This document shows, one piece after another, positions 44,440 to 53,206 of a stretch of 64,000 nt of DNA (the first letter of the stretch is position 1; each line of letters starts with the position of its first letter). The notes beneath the pieces are model-generated. The model was not told where the DNA came from. It did not search any database and saw only the letters and a program-made list of their open reading frames with translations. Source of the stretch: Streptomyces sp. NBC_01262 (GTDB lineage Bacteria; Actinomycetota; Actinomycetes; Streptomycetales; Streptomycetaceae); the NCBI RefSeq assembly GCF_036226365.1, contig NZ_CP108462.1, positions 6,852,501 through 6,916,500 of the forward strand. The letters run 5' to 3'. A program made the translations under genes and the position numbers.

Positions 44440-44881
44440 CCTCGGACGGTGTGGGTGGGGTAGTCGGTGTAGCCGGCCACTCCGCCGCCGTAGAAGGTCG
44501 CCGGGTCGGGGTGTTCGGCGGCGCGTCAGAGCGTAGCCGCTCGACCAGGTCCGGGGTGGCGAGCGCGAGGGCGCCGACGGAGACGAGGTCGGCCGCAGCG
44601 CGGGCAGGGTGCCCAGCAGCTCCTCGTCGCCCGCGTGCATCACGTGGAGGTAGGCGAGGCCGAGCGGGCTGAGGGCGCGCAGGAGCGCCGGATACAGAAC
44701 CGCCGTAGCGGTCGGTGCGCTGGTTGGTGTTGTCGGACAGGAACTGGTGCACCAGGTAGCCGTTGGCGGCGTGGATCTCCACGCCGTCGGCGCCTGCCGT
44801 GACGGCAGCCGCTGCGGCCTCCTGCGTCGACAGAGCACGAGGGGTCGGCATCTCCTGGGGCCTGGACGCGGTGAACATCAT
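44440..44881 (-). pseudogene. Old yellow enzyme (NADH:flavin oxidoreductase) remnant
   Basis: The pieces, in order on the minus strand, are PTPRALSTQEAAAAAVTAGA, DGVEIHAANGYLVHQFLSDN (the OYE FMN/substrate motif) and RTDRYGGS. Then, in other frames, come LLRALSPLGLAYLHVMHAGD and DLVSVGALALATPDLVERL. The N-terminal half of the TIM barrel is missing and at least two frame changes are needed. Non-functional. Confidence 0.8.
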
Positions 44882-44934
44882 GCCCTGCGGCCGGATCGCA
44901 GCGAGTGGTCGTGGGGAGGCGGTGGGGGACGTGC

Positions 44935-45840
44935 TCAGTCGACGGTCAGGACGAGCTTGCCCCGCACGTGGCCGGCGTCGCTGACCTGCTGGGCCGTGGC
45001 CGCCTGGCCGAGCGGGTAGGCGGTGACGGTGGTGACGAGCTTGCCGGCCGCGGCGTCCTGGGCCAGGGCGGCCAAGCGGGCGGTCGAGCGTTCCTGGGAC
45101 CCCTGGGAGAAGGTGATGCCCAGCTGCCGTGCACCGAAGTCGGCGATGGTGACGATGCGCTCGGTGCCGCCCCGCAGGGTGATGGAGTCCTCCAGGGCGC
45201 CTTTCCCGGCCAGATCGAACACCGCGTCCACGCCGTTGGGGGCCAGCGCCCGCACCCGCTCGACCAGGCCCTCGCCGTACACGGTCGCGGTGGCGCCGAG
45301 CGAGGTGAGGTAGTCCTGGTTGGAGGGGCCCGCGGTGGCGATCACCTGTGCTCCGCGGGCCGTGGCGAGCTGGACCGCCAGGGTGCCGACCGCTCCGGAC
45401 GCGCCGTGCATCAGCACGGTCTCCCCGGCGGCGACCCCCAGCAGGTTCAGGACCCGCTCGGCCGTCTCGCCGGCCACCGGCAGCGCGACCGCGTGCTGCC
45501 AGTCGAGGTCGGCGGGCTTGAGGGCCACGGTGGTGGCCAGCGCGTACTGGGCGTACGAGCCGGTGTCCGACCAGCCCAGCACCTCATCGCCGGCCTGCAC
45601 GTCACTCACGCCCTCACCCAGGGCATCCACCACGCCGGCCAGCTCGCCACCGGGGACGGCGGGGAAGGTCGTCGGGCGGACGGCCTCCAGCGCCCCGGAG
45701 CGGATCTTGCCGTCCAGCGCGTTCAGCCCGGCCGCCTTGACGCGGACGCGGATCTGCCCGGGGCCGGGCTGCGGGACCTCGATGTCCGCCTCGCGCAGCA
45801 CTTCCGTGCCTCCGAAACGGTCGAACAGGATGGCTTTCAT
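44935..45840 (-). CDS. Zeta-crystallin-type NADP-dependent quinone oxidoreductase
   Basis: 301 residues from ATG 45840 with ACGGAGCCGTC upstream. GroES-like N-terminus (MKAILFDRFGGTEVLREADI, VKAAGLNALDGKIRSG, PAVPGGELAGVVDALGEGVS). The NADPH motif is VLMHGASGAVGTLAVQLATA. No zinc-ligand cysteines, as in quinone oxidoreductases. It would reduce quinones or enones with NADPH. Same strand and side as the MarR gene and the OYE remnant, forming a decayed electrophile-response locus. Confidence 0.92.
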   Translation of the reverse strand: MKAILFDRFGGTEVLREADIEVPQPGPGQIRVRVKAAGLNALDGKIRSGALEAVRPTTFPAVPGGELAGVVDALGEGVSDVQAGDEVLGWSDTGSYAQYALATTVALKPADLDWQHAVALPVAGETAERVLNLLGVAAGETVLMHGASGAVGTLAVQLATARGAQVIATAGPSNQDYLTSLGATATVYGEGLVERVRALAPNGVDAVFDLAGKGALEDSITLRGGTERIVTIADFGARQLGITFSQGSQERSTARLAALAQDAAAGKLVTTVTAYPLGQAATAQQVSDAGHVRGKLVLTVD

Positions 45841-45966
45841 GACGGCTCCGTAAGTTGTCAGGCGGCCCGGGAGGGCCGGATGTGGCTGATGACGGCTTGA
45901 GATGTGCGCGCCTTGTGCGGTCGCTGTTTACGGAGCGGACAGCGGGGTGTTCCTCGGGCCAACGAC

Positions 45967-46646
45967 ATGAGCGAGCGGCCTGGCCAAGCCTGGTGCGGGA
46001 TCGACGCGGGCAAGGGCCACCACTGGGCGGCGGTGGTCGACGAGGCCGGCGCGACCCTGTGGTCGAAGAAGATCGACAACGACGAGACAGCGATTTTGAC
46101 CGCGCTCGGCGAGATCCTGGATCTGGCGGACAAGGTTCGCTGGGCGGTGGACATCTCCGGCACGGCCTCGGCCCTGCTGCTGGCCATGCTCGCTACCCAC
46201 GGCCAACAGGCTGTCTACGTGCCGGGCCGGACGGTCAACCGCATGTCCGGTGCCTACCGGGGTGAAGCCAGGCTGATGCCCGCGACGCTTACGTCATCGC
46301 CGAAACGGCCCGCCACCGCCAGGACTTCGCAGCCATCGAGGTACCCGCCCAGCTGGCCGCCGACCTCGCGCTGCCGACCGCGCACCGGTGGGACCTGGTG
46401 GCCGACCGAGTACGGCGGCCCAAGCGCTTCAGCCGGCGCCTGCGCGGGGTCTTCTGCATGTCTGCCCAGACGAGTGTTATCCGCGAGGGGCCGAACCGGG
46501 ACTTCTACCTCAAGAAGCGCGGCGAGGGCTGCAAGCACGTCCAGGCCGTCATCGCTCCGGCCCGCCGACGGGCGAGCGTGTTGTGGGCGCTGCTGCGTGA
46601 CAACCGGGTCTTCACCTCCGCCCCGCCGGTCACGCCGACGGCTTGA
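45967..46646 (+). pseudogene. IS110-family transposase, internally deleted and frameshifted
   Basis: The N-terminal part is intact (WCGIDAGKGHHWAAVVDEAG ... WAVDISGTASALLLAMLATH) up to RMSGAYRGE, where the frame breaks at about 46265. The next frame reads DAYVIAETARHRQDFAAIEV. The centre is then missing. The end of a transposase resumes as FYLKKRGEGCKHVQAVIAPA and RRRASVLWALLRDN before a stop at about 46646. Inactive. Confidence 0.8.
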
Positions 46647-47065
46647 CTTCATCATTGAGACTCCTCTCGTATCACCACCCGCTTATGTGGCTGGCCACAT
46701 AATCAACCTAACAGCAAACATGTGGCTAGCCAAGTATTTGCTGTCGCTCGGGCTGCGCAAGATCGGTCGCGGTCGCGGCGGTCTTGTCCTGGACCGTTCC
46801 CCTGCCTTGAACCTGGCGATCTCACGACCTCGGATGTCCTCGACCGGCTCGGGGCGGACCCGGATCCATACGTCTGCGGAGAGGCGACCAACGCACGTCG
46901 GCTCACGCCCCGCGACGGCAGCTTGGTGACATGGGGGCACTGCGATCGGGGGTTCATCTCGTTCGGCCCGGTCACTTCTTTGAACTACGGCTGCCGGCAA
47001 GCTTCGCGAAGCGCACTGTGCCCGTGCCGGTGAGGCGGTTGCTCAGCGCCACCTCGGCTACGGGC
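46647..47065. other. Intergenic with two operator-like palindromes
   Basis: No intact gene. It holds the palindromes at 46683-46702 and 46719-46735 in an AT-rich setting. A plus-strand scrap (about 46830-46970) reads DVLDRLGADPDPYVCGEATN but has no start. Confidence 0.4.
46683..46735. promoter_or_regulatory. Pair of palindromic operator-like sites
   Basis: TTATGTGGC-TG-GCCACATAA (46683-46702) is a perfect 9-bp-arm palindrome. Sixteen bases on, CATGTGGCTAGCCAAG (46720-46735) repeats the core GTGGCTAGCC. The block is far more AT-rich than its surroundings. It looks like a MarR/TetR-type double operator whose gene is no longer beside it. Confidence 0.5.
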
Positions 47066-47908
47066 CTATGGGTGTTCGCCGAGTTGGAGGAGGCCGGCCA
47101 GGGAGAAGCACAGAGCGCCGGTGAGGGTCCCCCAGTTGGCGATGTCGGCGTTGACCAGGCTGCCGGTTGCCGGGCGGGTGTAGGCGGCGAGGGCGGAGAT
47201 CATGAACAGGGCGGATCCGAGTTGGTTGACGGCGACGATCCACCAGCCGAGGCTGCGCGGGTGGACGCAGTGCCGGCCGTGGCAGATCTCGAAGAGGGCC
47301 AGGTGGCCGGAAACAAGGAAGAGACCGCAGCCGATCATGTCGGGCGCCCAGATCAGCCGGTTGACCTGCTGGACGTTCAGGCCCTGCAGGAAGGAGTCCA
47401 GCAGGTCGACGGCGAAGACGAGGGTGCCCGCGAGGAGGACGAAGGTGCTCAGCCAGTCCACCCGCATCGGCTCGTAGCTCCACCACCGCCAGTGGTGGGT
47501 GACCAGTCGGCCTTCGCCGCCGCCGACGTGGCGGGGTGCGTTGATCACCTGGAGGAGTGAGGCGTACCCGCCGGTGGTGAAGAACAGGCCGCCCGCGAAG
47601 TAGATGGAGGCGCACTCGGTGGCGTCGCCGGAGCCGAACTGGGCGACGGCCGCGCCGGCCCCGAAGAGTGCCCCGCCGATGACGAAGGCGATCGCGGCGA
47701 TGGCGTTGAGTCTGCGCAGCCGGGTGATGGCAACTGCGTCCGCACGGATGTGCCGAGTGGCCGCCGCGCCGAGGGGACGGACGGCGAGCACTCCGCGTCG
47801 CCGCGCGAGCCGGGACTCCCACACGGCGGTGCCGCCGTCGGGAAGGCGCCAGGTGAGCCGGGTGGTGAACGGTCCCGCGCCCTCGGCGCGCTGCTCAGGT
47901 TGCCCCAC
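47066..47908 (-). CDS. Multi-pass membrane protein of unknown function
   Basis: 280 residues. A soluble N-terminus of about 65 residues (TTRLTWRLPDGGTAVWESRL) precedes seven to eight membrane helices: LNAIAAIAFVIGGALFGAG, YFAGGLFFTTGGYASLLQV, VDWLSTFVLLAGTLVFAVDL, LFLVSGHLALFEICHG and others. It resembles YrhK-type integral membrane proteins in outline, but I cannot confirm a family. Followed on the same strand by another membrane protein gene. Confidence 0.7.
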   Translation of the reverse strand: MGQPEQRAEGAGPFTTRLTWRLPDGGTAVWESRLARRRGVLAVRPLGAAATRHIRADAVAITRLRRLNAIAAIAFVIGGALFGAGAAVAQFGSGDATECASIYFAGGLFFTTGGYASLLQVINAPRHVGGGEGRLVTHHWRWWSYEPMRVDWLSTFVLLAGTLVFAVDLLDSFLQGLNVQQVNRLIWAPDMIGCGLFLVSGHLALFEICHGRHCVHPRSLGWWIVAVNQLGSALFMISALAAYTRPATGSLVNADIANWGTLTGALCFSLAGLLQLGEHP

Positions 47909-47998
47909 GGACTGAGCCTAGAACCTCGGGTAGGGCAGGAGGATGGGCGAAACGCCGTCCTGCCGAGCCGTCGCCGCAGCCTGCGGGGCGCGGCCGGC

Positions 47999-49228
47999 TC
48001 ATGCGGGCGGGATGGCGGCGATACCGCCCTCTTCCTCGGGGCTGATGGGTGGGTGTCGCTTGGCGCCGCGCCACCACAGCAGGCGGCCGTAGGTGGAGAT
48101 GGTGACGAGCGCGGCTCCGACGACGACGTAGATGCTCAGGACGACGAGCTGCTGGGTGATCGCGTTGCCGTCGAAGTACAGGGTGTTGCGGACCAGGGTC
48201 GCCCCGTTCCACGGGGGCAGGACGGGGCCGAGAAACTGCCAGAAGGCCGGAAGGTAGGCAGTTCCGTTGACTCCGCCGGTGGAGGGGTTGCCGAAGAAGA
48301 CGACGATGACCACGGTGAGCAGGGTGCCGATCGGGCCGATCAGGCTCTGAAGGGTTGCGGCGAAGAGCGCGACGGACAGGCACACGAGGGCGAACTCTCC
48401 CCACGGTGGCCAGAAGTTGGTGCCGACGTCGGGGTAGGCGTTGAGGATCGGACCGATGATCACGTCGAACACCAGGGCGGCGATGACGGCGTAGCCGATG
48501 AGACTGAGGACGCGTCGGCGCGCTGCTGCGGCGCCGGTGCGTTGCATGGCGAGAGTGGAGCCCAGGTAGCCGGCCACGAGCAGCACGAACACGGCGATGC
48601 CGGGGACGACCCCGAGCGGGTCCTGCTTGGGGAGTTCGTTGGTCACCCTGAAGGCGAGGCGCTGCCCCTGGGCCTTGGCGGCCCGCTCGTAGAGGGCGGG
48701 CATCTGGCCGGGGGCGACCAGGCTCGCGGCCTCGGCGATCACCACGGTGTTGCTCTGTGCCACGAAGCCGCCGTAGATCTCGGTGCGGTTGGCGGCGTCC
48801 TCCAGGGCGGCCTGGTCCTTGTACTGGTGGATCTTCAGCGAGATGTGGTCCTGGACGGCTGTGGTCAGCGGTGAGCTGCCGGTCACGCCCCACGGAAGGT
48901 CACGGGCGACCACGGCGTGCTGCGCCGACACGTAGGTCGTGACCATGATGGTGGCCATGACGAGGGCCATCAGCAGGCCGGTGATCAGCGCCCGCCAGGA
49001 CGGCGGCCTCGGCCCGTCGCCAGGCCCTGGAGACGGGGCGTGTCCTCCGCCCGACCCGCCGGGGGACGGCTGAGCCGGGTCCTGCGTGTCCGGGGCCGGG
49101 GTCGCCGGAGACGTAGGACCGTCCCCGGGGGAGGTCGGCGCAAGGCCCGGGATGCGAACCTCGCGGCCTGCCGCGGCGCCCTGGGTGGAGTCGCCCGCTG
49201 TCGGGCCGGTGTCCACCCATAGCTGCAC
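47999..49228 (-). CDS. Membrane protein of ABC-2/YhgE-Pip type
   Basis: 409 residues from GTG 49228; no good ribosome site is seen, so the true start may be later, for example before ALITGLLMALVMATIMVTTY. After a Pro/Ser/Gly-rich N-terminus comes one helix, an extracytoplasmic domain (WGVTGSSPLTTAVQDHISLK ... VIAEAASLVAPGQMPALYER) and five helices. This is the layout of DUF3533/YhgE-like proteins related to ABC-2 permeases. Substrate unknown. Confidence 0.7.
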   Translation of the reverse strand: MQLWVDTGPTAGDSTQGAAAGREVRIPGLAPTSPGDGPTSPATPAPDTQDPAQPSPGGSGGGHAPSPGPGDGPRPPSWRALITGLLMALVMATIMVTTYVSAQHAVVARDLPWGVTGSSPLTTAVQDHISLKIHQYKDQAALEDAANRTEIYGGFVAQSNTVVIAEAASLVAPGQMPALYERAAKAQGQRLAFRVTNELPKQDPLGVVPGIAVFVLLVAGYLGSTLAMQRTGAAAARRRVLSLIGYAVIAALVFDVIIGPILNAYPDVGTNFWPPWGEFALVCLSVALFAATLQSLIGPIGTLLTVVIVVFFGNPSTGGVNGTAYLPAFWQFLGPVLPPWNGATLVRNTLYFDGNAITQQLVVLSIYVVVGAALVTISTYGRLLWWRGAKRHPPISPEEEGGIAAIPPA

Positions 49229-49504
49229 CGAGTCGGCGTGGGAGATCCTGGAGTCCTACCAGCCTGCCCGGGTCGTCGCGGGCAAGACGATCCGGCACGC
49301 GGAGCACATGGACATCATCCGGGAGCTGTCCGACGGCGAGACGGGAGACCACCACTGGGGACGGTGTAGCGAGCGCCGCTGGTGGCGTTACGCCATGTGG
49401 GCCGCTTAGCCCCACCGCCTCCGGCCGCCGGTCCTAAGCGGTGGCGCGCGCCGATGTTGGTGATGTATCTTGATGGCATACATCATGGATGCTGGAGGTG
49501 CTCG
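49229..49504. other. Intergenic with a possible plus-strand fragment and vapB promoter
   Basis: 49244-49345 on the plus strand reads LESYQPARVVAGKTIRHAEH with strong coding bias and then stops; probably a gene scrap. The vapB promoter and operator follow. Confidence 0.35.
49461..49485. promoter_or_regulatory. Probable operator of the second vapBC pair
   Basis: TGATGTAT-CTTGATGGC-ATACATCA has perfect 8-bp arms and lies just upstream of the vapB ribosome site (GGAGG). The TGTAT/ATACA core is shared with the operator at 33153-33166. Confidence 0.65.
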
Positions 49505-49738
49505 ATGTCCGTCACGCAGATTGATCTCGATGACGAGGCGCTCGCCGAGGCCATGCGGCTGATGGGTGTCACGACGAAGAAGGAGACGGTCAACGCGGCC
49601 CTGCGGGACTACGTGGCACGGTTCAAGCGGCTCGATGCCGCCGAGAAGCTGGCCGCGCGCGGTGCGCGTGGCGAGTTCGAGCAGGCTGCGGCGGCGCATG
49701 ACGCGGGCAAGCGTGCCCGACGTGAGGCCTTCGAGTGA
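49505..49738 (+). CDS. vapB: VapB-type antitoxin
   Basis: 77 residues from ATG 49505 with GGAGGTGCTCG upstream. MSVTQIDLDDEALAEAMRLM and TKKETVNAALRDYVARFKRL are the ribbon-helix-helix part; the C-terminus (LAARGARGEFEQAAAAHDAG) binds the toxin. It clearly resembles the other VapB in the window. Confidence 0.93.
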   Translation: MSVTQIDLDDEALAEAMRLMGVTTKKETVNAALRDYVARFKRLDAAEKLAARGARGEFEQAAAAHDAGKRARREAFE

Positions 49739-50142
49739 TCACATACCTGCTCGACGCCTCCGCCCTGTGGCACCTGTTCCGTACGCCCGGAGCATTGCCG
49801 CCATGGGAGGGACACATCGCTGCTGGGGTGTTCCACCTCTGCGAGCCGACGCGCGCCGAATTTCTCTACTCGGCAACCAGCCCGTCCCACCGGGACGAGC
49901 TGGCGGAGGAGTTGGACGCACTCTGCCTGCTCTCTCCGGTTCCGAAGAATGCCTGGCGTTGGGTCGACACCGCCCAGTACAAGCTGACCCAGCGGGGGCA
50001 GCATCGTGCGGCAGGAGCGATCGATCTGTTGGTGTGTGCGACCGCGGTCCATCACGGGCACACCGTTCTCCACGTGGACAACGACTTCGTGACGGTGGCG
50101 GGAGTACTCAAGGAACTTCAGCAGCGAGACGTACGAGCCTGA
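49735..50142 (+). CDS. vapC: VapC-type PIN-domain toxin
   Basis: 135 residues from GTG overlapping the antitoxin stop (GTGA). PIN residues: ITYLLDASALWHLF (Asp), CEPTRAEFLYSA (Glu), AGAIDLLVCATAV (Asp), LHVDNDFVTVA (Asp). Same length as the VapC at 32491. The 3' end overlaps the helicase remnant on the other strand. Confidence 0.93.
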   Translation: MITYLLDASALWHLFRTPGALPPWEGHIAAGVFHLCEPTRAEFLYSATSPSHRDELAEELDALCLLSPVPKNAWRWVDTAQYKLTQRGQHRAAGAIDLLVCATAVHHGHTVLHVDNDFVTVAGVLKELQQRDVRA

Positions 50143-51174
50143 TCTCCTGGGGCCGGTTCACGCTGTCCCTGGTCGGTTCTCTGAGCGCAGCCGTCGCACC
50201 CTCCAGATCTGCGAGTCGTGCGGCCAGGGTGGCCTCCGCGAGCCGGGTTGGCAGTGCGGCGCTGAACTTGAGGCCGTTCAGCGCACGCGCATCCACTGCG
50301 GGAAGGCACAGTTGATCGGCGGCCTCCGAATGGCCTTCCTCCATTCCGTGGGCGTCACGTCCTCGCGAAGTCGGATGCAGGTGTCCGTTGGTCTCTGCAG
50401 GGGATCGGCGATCGCGGTGAGTGTGGCGGCCAGGGTGGCGTTGGCCCGATAGCCGGCCCAGGTCCACCAGCGCACGTTGGTGTCGCGACCGCCCCTTACG
50501 ACCCCTGTCCCGTCGGGGTGGACCAGTTCCGAGCTGCTCTCGCGTGCTTGGGCGAGCGCGGTCTTGGCGCGCCCGGTGAGGGTGACGGGCGGGTCCGTGC
50601 CGAGAATCACTTCCCGTACCGCGCGGGTCAGTTCGTACGAGGCGGCCCGGCCGGAACCTGTTCCTCCCCAGCGCGCCTTGCCGCCGCCGTCGACCGGTTC
50701 GACGAAGCATCGCCGTCGGGACCGGTCGATGTACGTCACCTGCCAGCTCTGTCCGGCCAGGAGCAGGCGCCGAGGACCCGCCACCTCTTCGGTCAGCAGC
50801 GCAGGATTGGTCGTGCCGATCTCGGTACGTCCCGAGAGCACCGTGAATTCCGGAGCTGCGGTGAACACCGCGGTGAGGTCCATGAAGTGCCGGTAGCCGA
50901 AGCGGCGTTCCGCCTCAGGGCCGATGAACAGCATCCCTCCGTCCCGGTCCAGGAACCCCTCCTCGATCAGGTGGCGCACGATGGGCTCGGCCGAAGTTCC
51001 GAAGGGGCCGAGCCCTCCCCACCATTCCTGCCACAGTCGGTCTCCGACCCGGTGCTCCTGGAGGCAGAGGGCCAGTACTTGTTGGGCGACGATGTGCCGA
51101 GGCTCTGGTGGGGCCACCACTGGCTCCACCCAGCCGCGCGACCACAGAAGCAGCAGAGCTGCCGCACCGATCAA
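50108..51174 (-). pseudogene. C-terminal remnant of an Lhr-like DEAD/DEAH helicase
   Basis: From about 51165 the minus strand encodes AAALLLLWSRGWVEPVVAPP, EPRHIVAQQVLALCLQEHRV, LFIGPEAERRFGYRHFMDLT and FTVLSGRTEIGTT. This is the region after the RecA domains in Lhr-type helicases. A frameshift near 50310 moves the end to another frame (CLPAVDARALNGLKFSAALP ... VNRPQEIRLVRLA). The helicase core with Walker motifs is absent, cut off at the point where a toxin fragment begins on the opposite strand. Confidence 0.8.
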
Positions 51175-51180
51175 TCCGTC

Positions 51181-52032
51181 CTCATCGACGGTGAGGAACA
51201 GGCAGTTGCGGGTGGAACCCGGTCGCCGGCCGGTCCGGCCAACCGGCCGTGCTCACCCGTCGGCGTGGTCGCCTGCATAGCTGCGACCGTTGGTGGCTGC
51301 GGGGCCGTGCTCGCGGCCGGAGCGGCTGGCTTCACAGCCGGCGCTGAAGCCGGTGTAGGAGCCGCTGTGGTCGGCGGGGCCGTCGGGGTCATCTCCGAAG
51401 GCGGCGTCGTCATCGCAGGTGCAATGGGTATCGCGGGCACCGGGGCCGCCATCGCCTCAGAGGGGGCCGAGACAACGGCCAAGGCGGATGCCGCCACCTC
51501 ATCCGGGGCCAAGACGTCCCAGGCCGCGGCGGAGGACACGGCGGCTTCCGGTTCGGCCAGCGGCGGGACACGGGCGGCAAAAGCCGCTCCCAAGAGTGGT
51601 ACGGCTGCTCGCGGAAGCCGCGGGGCCAAGGGCAAGTTCCAGCCAAAAGTCTCAATTCACAAACCCCAGGGGGACTGGGACCTGGAGACCCGGGTCTCGG
51701 ACGCCAACGCCCTTCGCGACTCCGTCGGAACGGTCGCTACAAGGGACGCGAAATACCGGACGTACTCGGCTGCGATAAACATTCATACCGGTGACGTGGC
51801 GGTCGGCTGTTCGGGGGCGGGAAATTGTGCGGAAGTGAATATCATGGAATTCACGGGTTGGGACCCCTCTGATATCCTCTTCACCCGAGCCGGCCGGCTG
51901 ATGGACATCGAGGACGGGCTTGGTAAGGTCTGGCAGGAGATGGAAATCTGCACGACGTGCCAGGGTATCTTCCCGGTGGACTCGTTTGTACCCGGAGCCC
52001 TCCTCGCGTCGGAGCAGGGTCATGGTGGGTAG
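51181..52032 (+). CDS. Deaminase-type polymorphic toxin tip (5'-truncated)
   Basis: The frame has no proper start; coding character begins near 51181. A Gly/Ala-rich hydrophobic region (VGVVACIAATVGGCGAVLAA ... AGTGAAIASEG) and a low-complexity linker precede the toxin domain. That domain shows KYRTYSAAINIHTGDVAVG, the zinc motif NCAEVNIMEF (C-A-E) and MEICTTCQGIFPVDSF (CxxC), the signature of toxin nucleic-acid deaminases (SCP1.201/YwqJ-like). The delivery N-terminus (Rhs, LXG or similar) is missing. It is followed by an immunity candidate after 9 nt. Confidence 0.75.
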   Translation, partial: LIDGEEQAVAGGTRSPAGPANRPCSPVGVVACIAATVGGCGAVLAAGAAGFTAGAEAGVGAAVVGGAVGVISEGGVVIAGAMGIAGTGAAIASEGAETTAKADAATSSGAKTSQAAAEDTAASGSASGGTRAAKAAPKSGTAARGSRGAKGKFQPKVSIHKPQGDWDLETRVSDANALRDSVGTVATRDAKYRTYSAAINIHTGDVAVGCSGAGNCAEVNIMEFTGWDPSDILFTRAGRLMDIEDGLGKVWQEMEICTTCQGIFPVDSFVPGALLASEQGHGG

Positions 52033-52041
52033 GAGGCAGTG

Positions 52042-52551
52042 ATGGTGAGTGCGGCACTTCTGGAGCTGGAAAGGCATGACTGGTCCGGGTTTCGGTGCGG
52101 CTGTGGGCGCAGCGCCGCACACATTCCGGAGGTATTTCGCAAACTGCTCGACGCGAAGTCGCCCGAAGATGCGGTGGGATACCGCTTCGATGGGCATCTG
52201 GAAATTCAGTCGATGCTTTTTGAGGCTGCTGTCCCCGCTGTTCCAGTGATCCTGGCCTCTCTGATGGAGGAGCTCGCACTATTTGCGCGCAGCCACCTTC
52301 TCGTCACTCTCCTGTTCTTGGTTTCCGGGGAATCGCATTCCAGTGAATTGGCGGCCGGGCGGGAAGGGCTTTCCGGTGAGTGCTACGAGAAGGCACGCGA
52401 GGGACTGTGGGTGATCTACCGCGAGGCGGTCTCGGGGGACACGGAAAACGCATTGGACATCCTGGAAATAATCGAAGAAGACGAATCCCGATTCACGGCC
52501 TTCCGTGCCGCCCTCCAGGAACGTCTCGCGAAACAGCAGAAGGGGAGGTAG
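52042..52551 (+). CDS. Probable immunity protein
   Basis: 169 residues from ATG 52042 after AGGAGGCAGTG. An N-terminal part (ERHDWSGFRCGCGRSAAHIP) is followed by helical repeats (EAAVPAVPVILASLMEELAL ... REGLSGECYEKAREGLWVIY ... NALDILEIIEEDESRFTAFR), like HEAT-type immunity proteins. It sits 9 nt behind the deaminase toxin in the same direction. Role from context and fold impression only. Confidence 0.6.
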   Translation: MVSAALLELERHDWSGFRCGCGRSAAHIPEVFRKLLDAKSPEDAVGYRFDGHLEIQSMLFEAAVPAVPVILASLMEELALFARSHLLVTLLFLVSGESHSSELAAGREGLSGECYEKAREGLWVIYREAVSGDTENALDILEIIEEDESRFTAFRAALQERLAKQQKGR

Positions 52552-52553
52552 TT

Positions 52554-53206
52554 ATGGTGGCCGACGCGGCAACGGTGAACCGTGAGGGCGTGGAGGGCGT
52601 TCCCTCCTTGGTGGCCAGGGCGATGGGCCGGCAGTGGCACCGGAACCACCTGGCTGGCATGGACCCGCTGCGTGGAACGCGTCCGGACGGAGCGTCGGTC
52701 GCCTACGTGACGGACCCCGCTGCCGCGGCTACTGGGGCAGGCAGCCCGGTGTTCGTGCTGGCCCCCACGGTCGGAGGATCGCGGCGCGCTGTGTGGACGT
52801 GCTGATCGCGGCGGTGTTTTCCTTCGTCGCGGTCGGTCTGATCGGAGCTTCCGCGGACACCACAGGGCTGCTGGTCCTCGCGCTGGTGGCCTGGCCCGCA
52901 ACTGCCGTGTTCTATTTCACGGCGTCGGTGCACTGGTGGGGGACGACGGCGGGCAAACGACTTTTCGGACTGCGGGTCGTCCGGCTGTGGTCGGACGGGA
53001 CGCTGCCGCCGTCATGGAAGGACGCGTTCATCCGGGAGTTCGACCGGGCGGCCTTCCTGTCGATTCCAGTGCTGAATCTTCTGGTGGGCGCGATTCTGCT
53101 GGTGCAGATGGCCAGGGATCGCGGTTCCTACCATCAGAGCAAGTTCGACCGTGCTGCGCGCACTGTTGTGGTGCGGTGGCTGGCTGTTGTGGGAGCGGGG
53201 ATTTGA
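52554..53206 (+). pseudogene. RDD family membrane protein with a one-base frameshift
   Basis: ATG 52554 follows GGAGGTAGTT and opens VADAATVNREGVEGVPSLVA ... GSPVFVLAP. At the run of five C (52762-52766) the frame is lost. One extra C would continue APHGRRIAARCVDVLIAAVF and run through three helices, with SVHWWGTTAGKRLFGLRVVR typical of RDD proteins, to 53206. The total length is one base short of a multiple of three. Recent mutation or sequence error. Confidence 0.7.
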
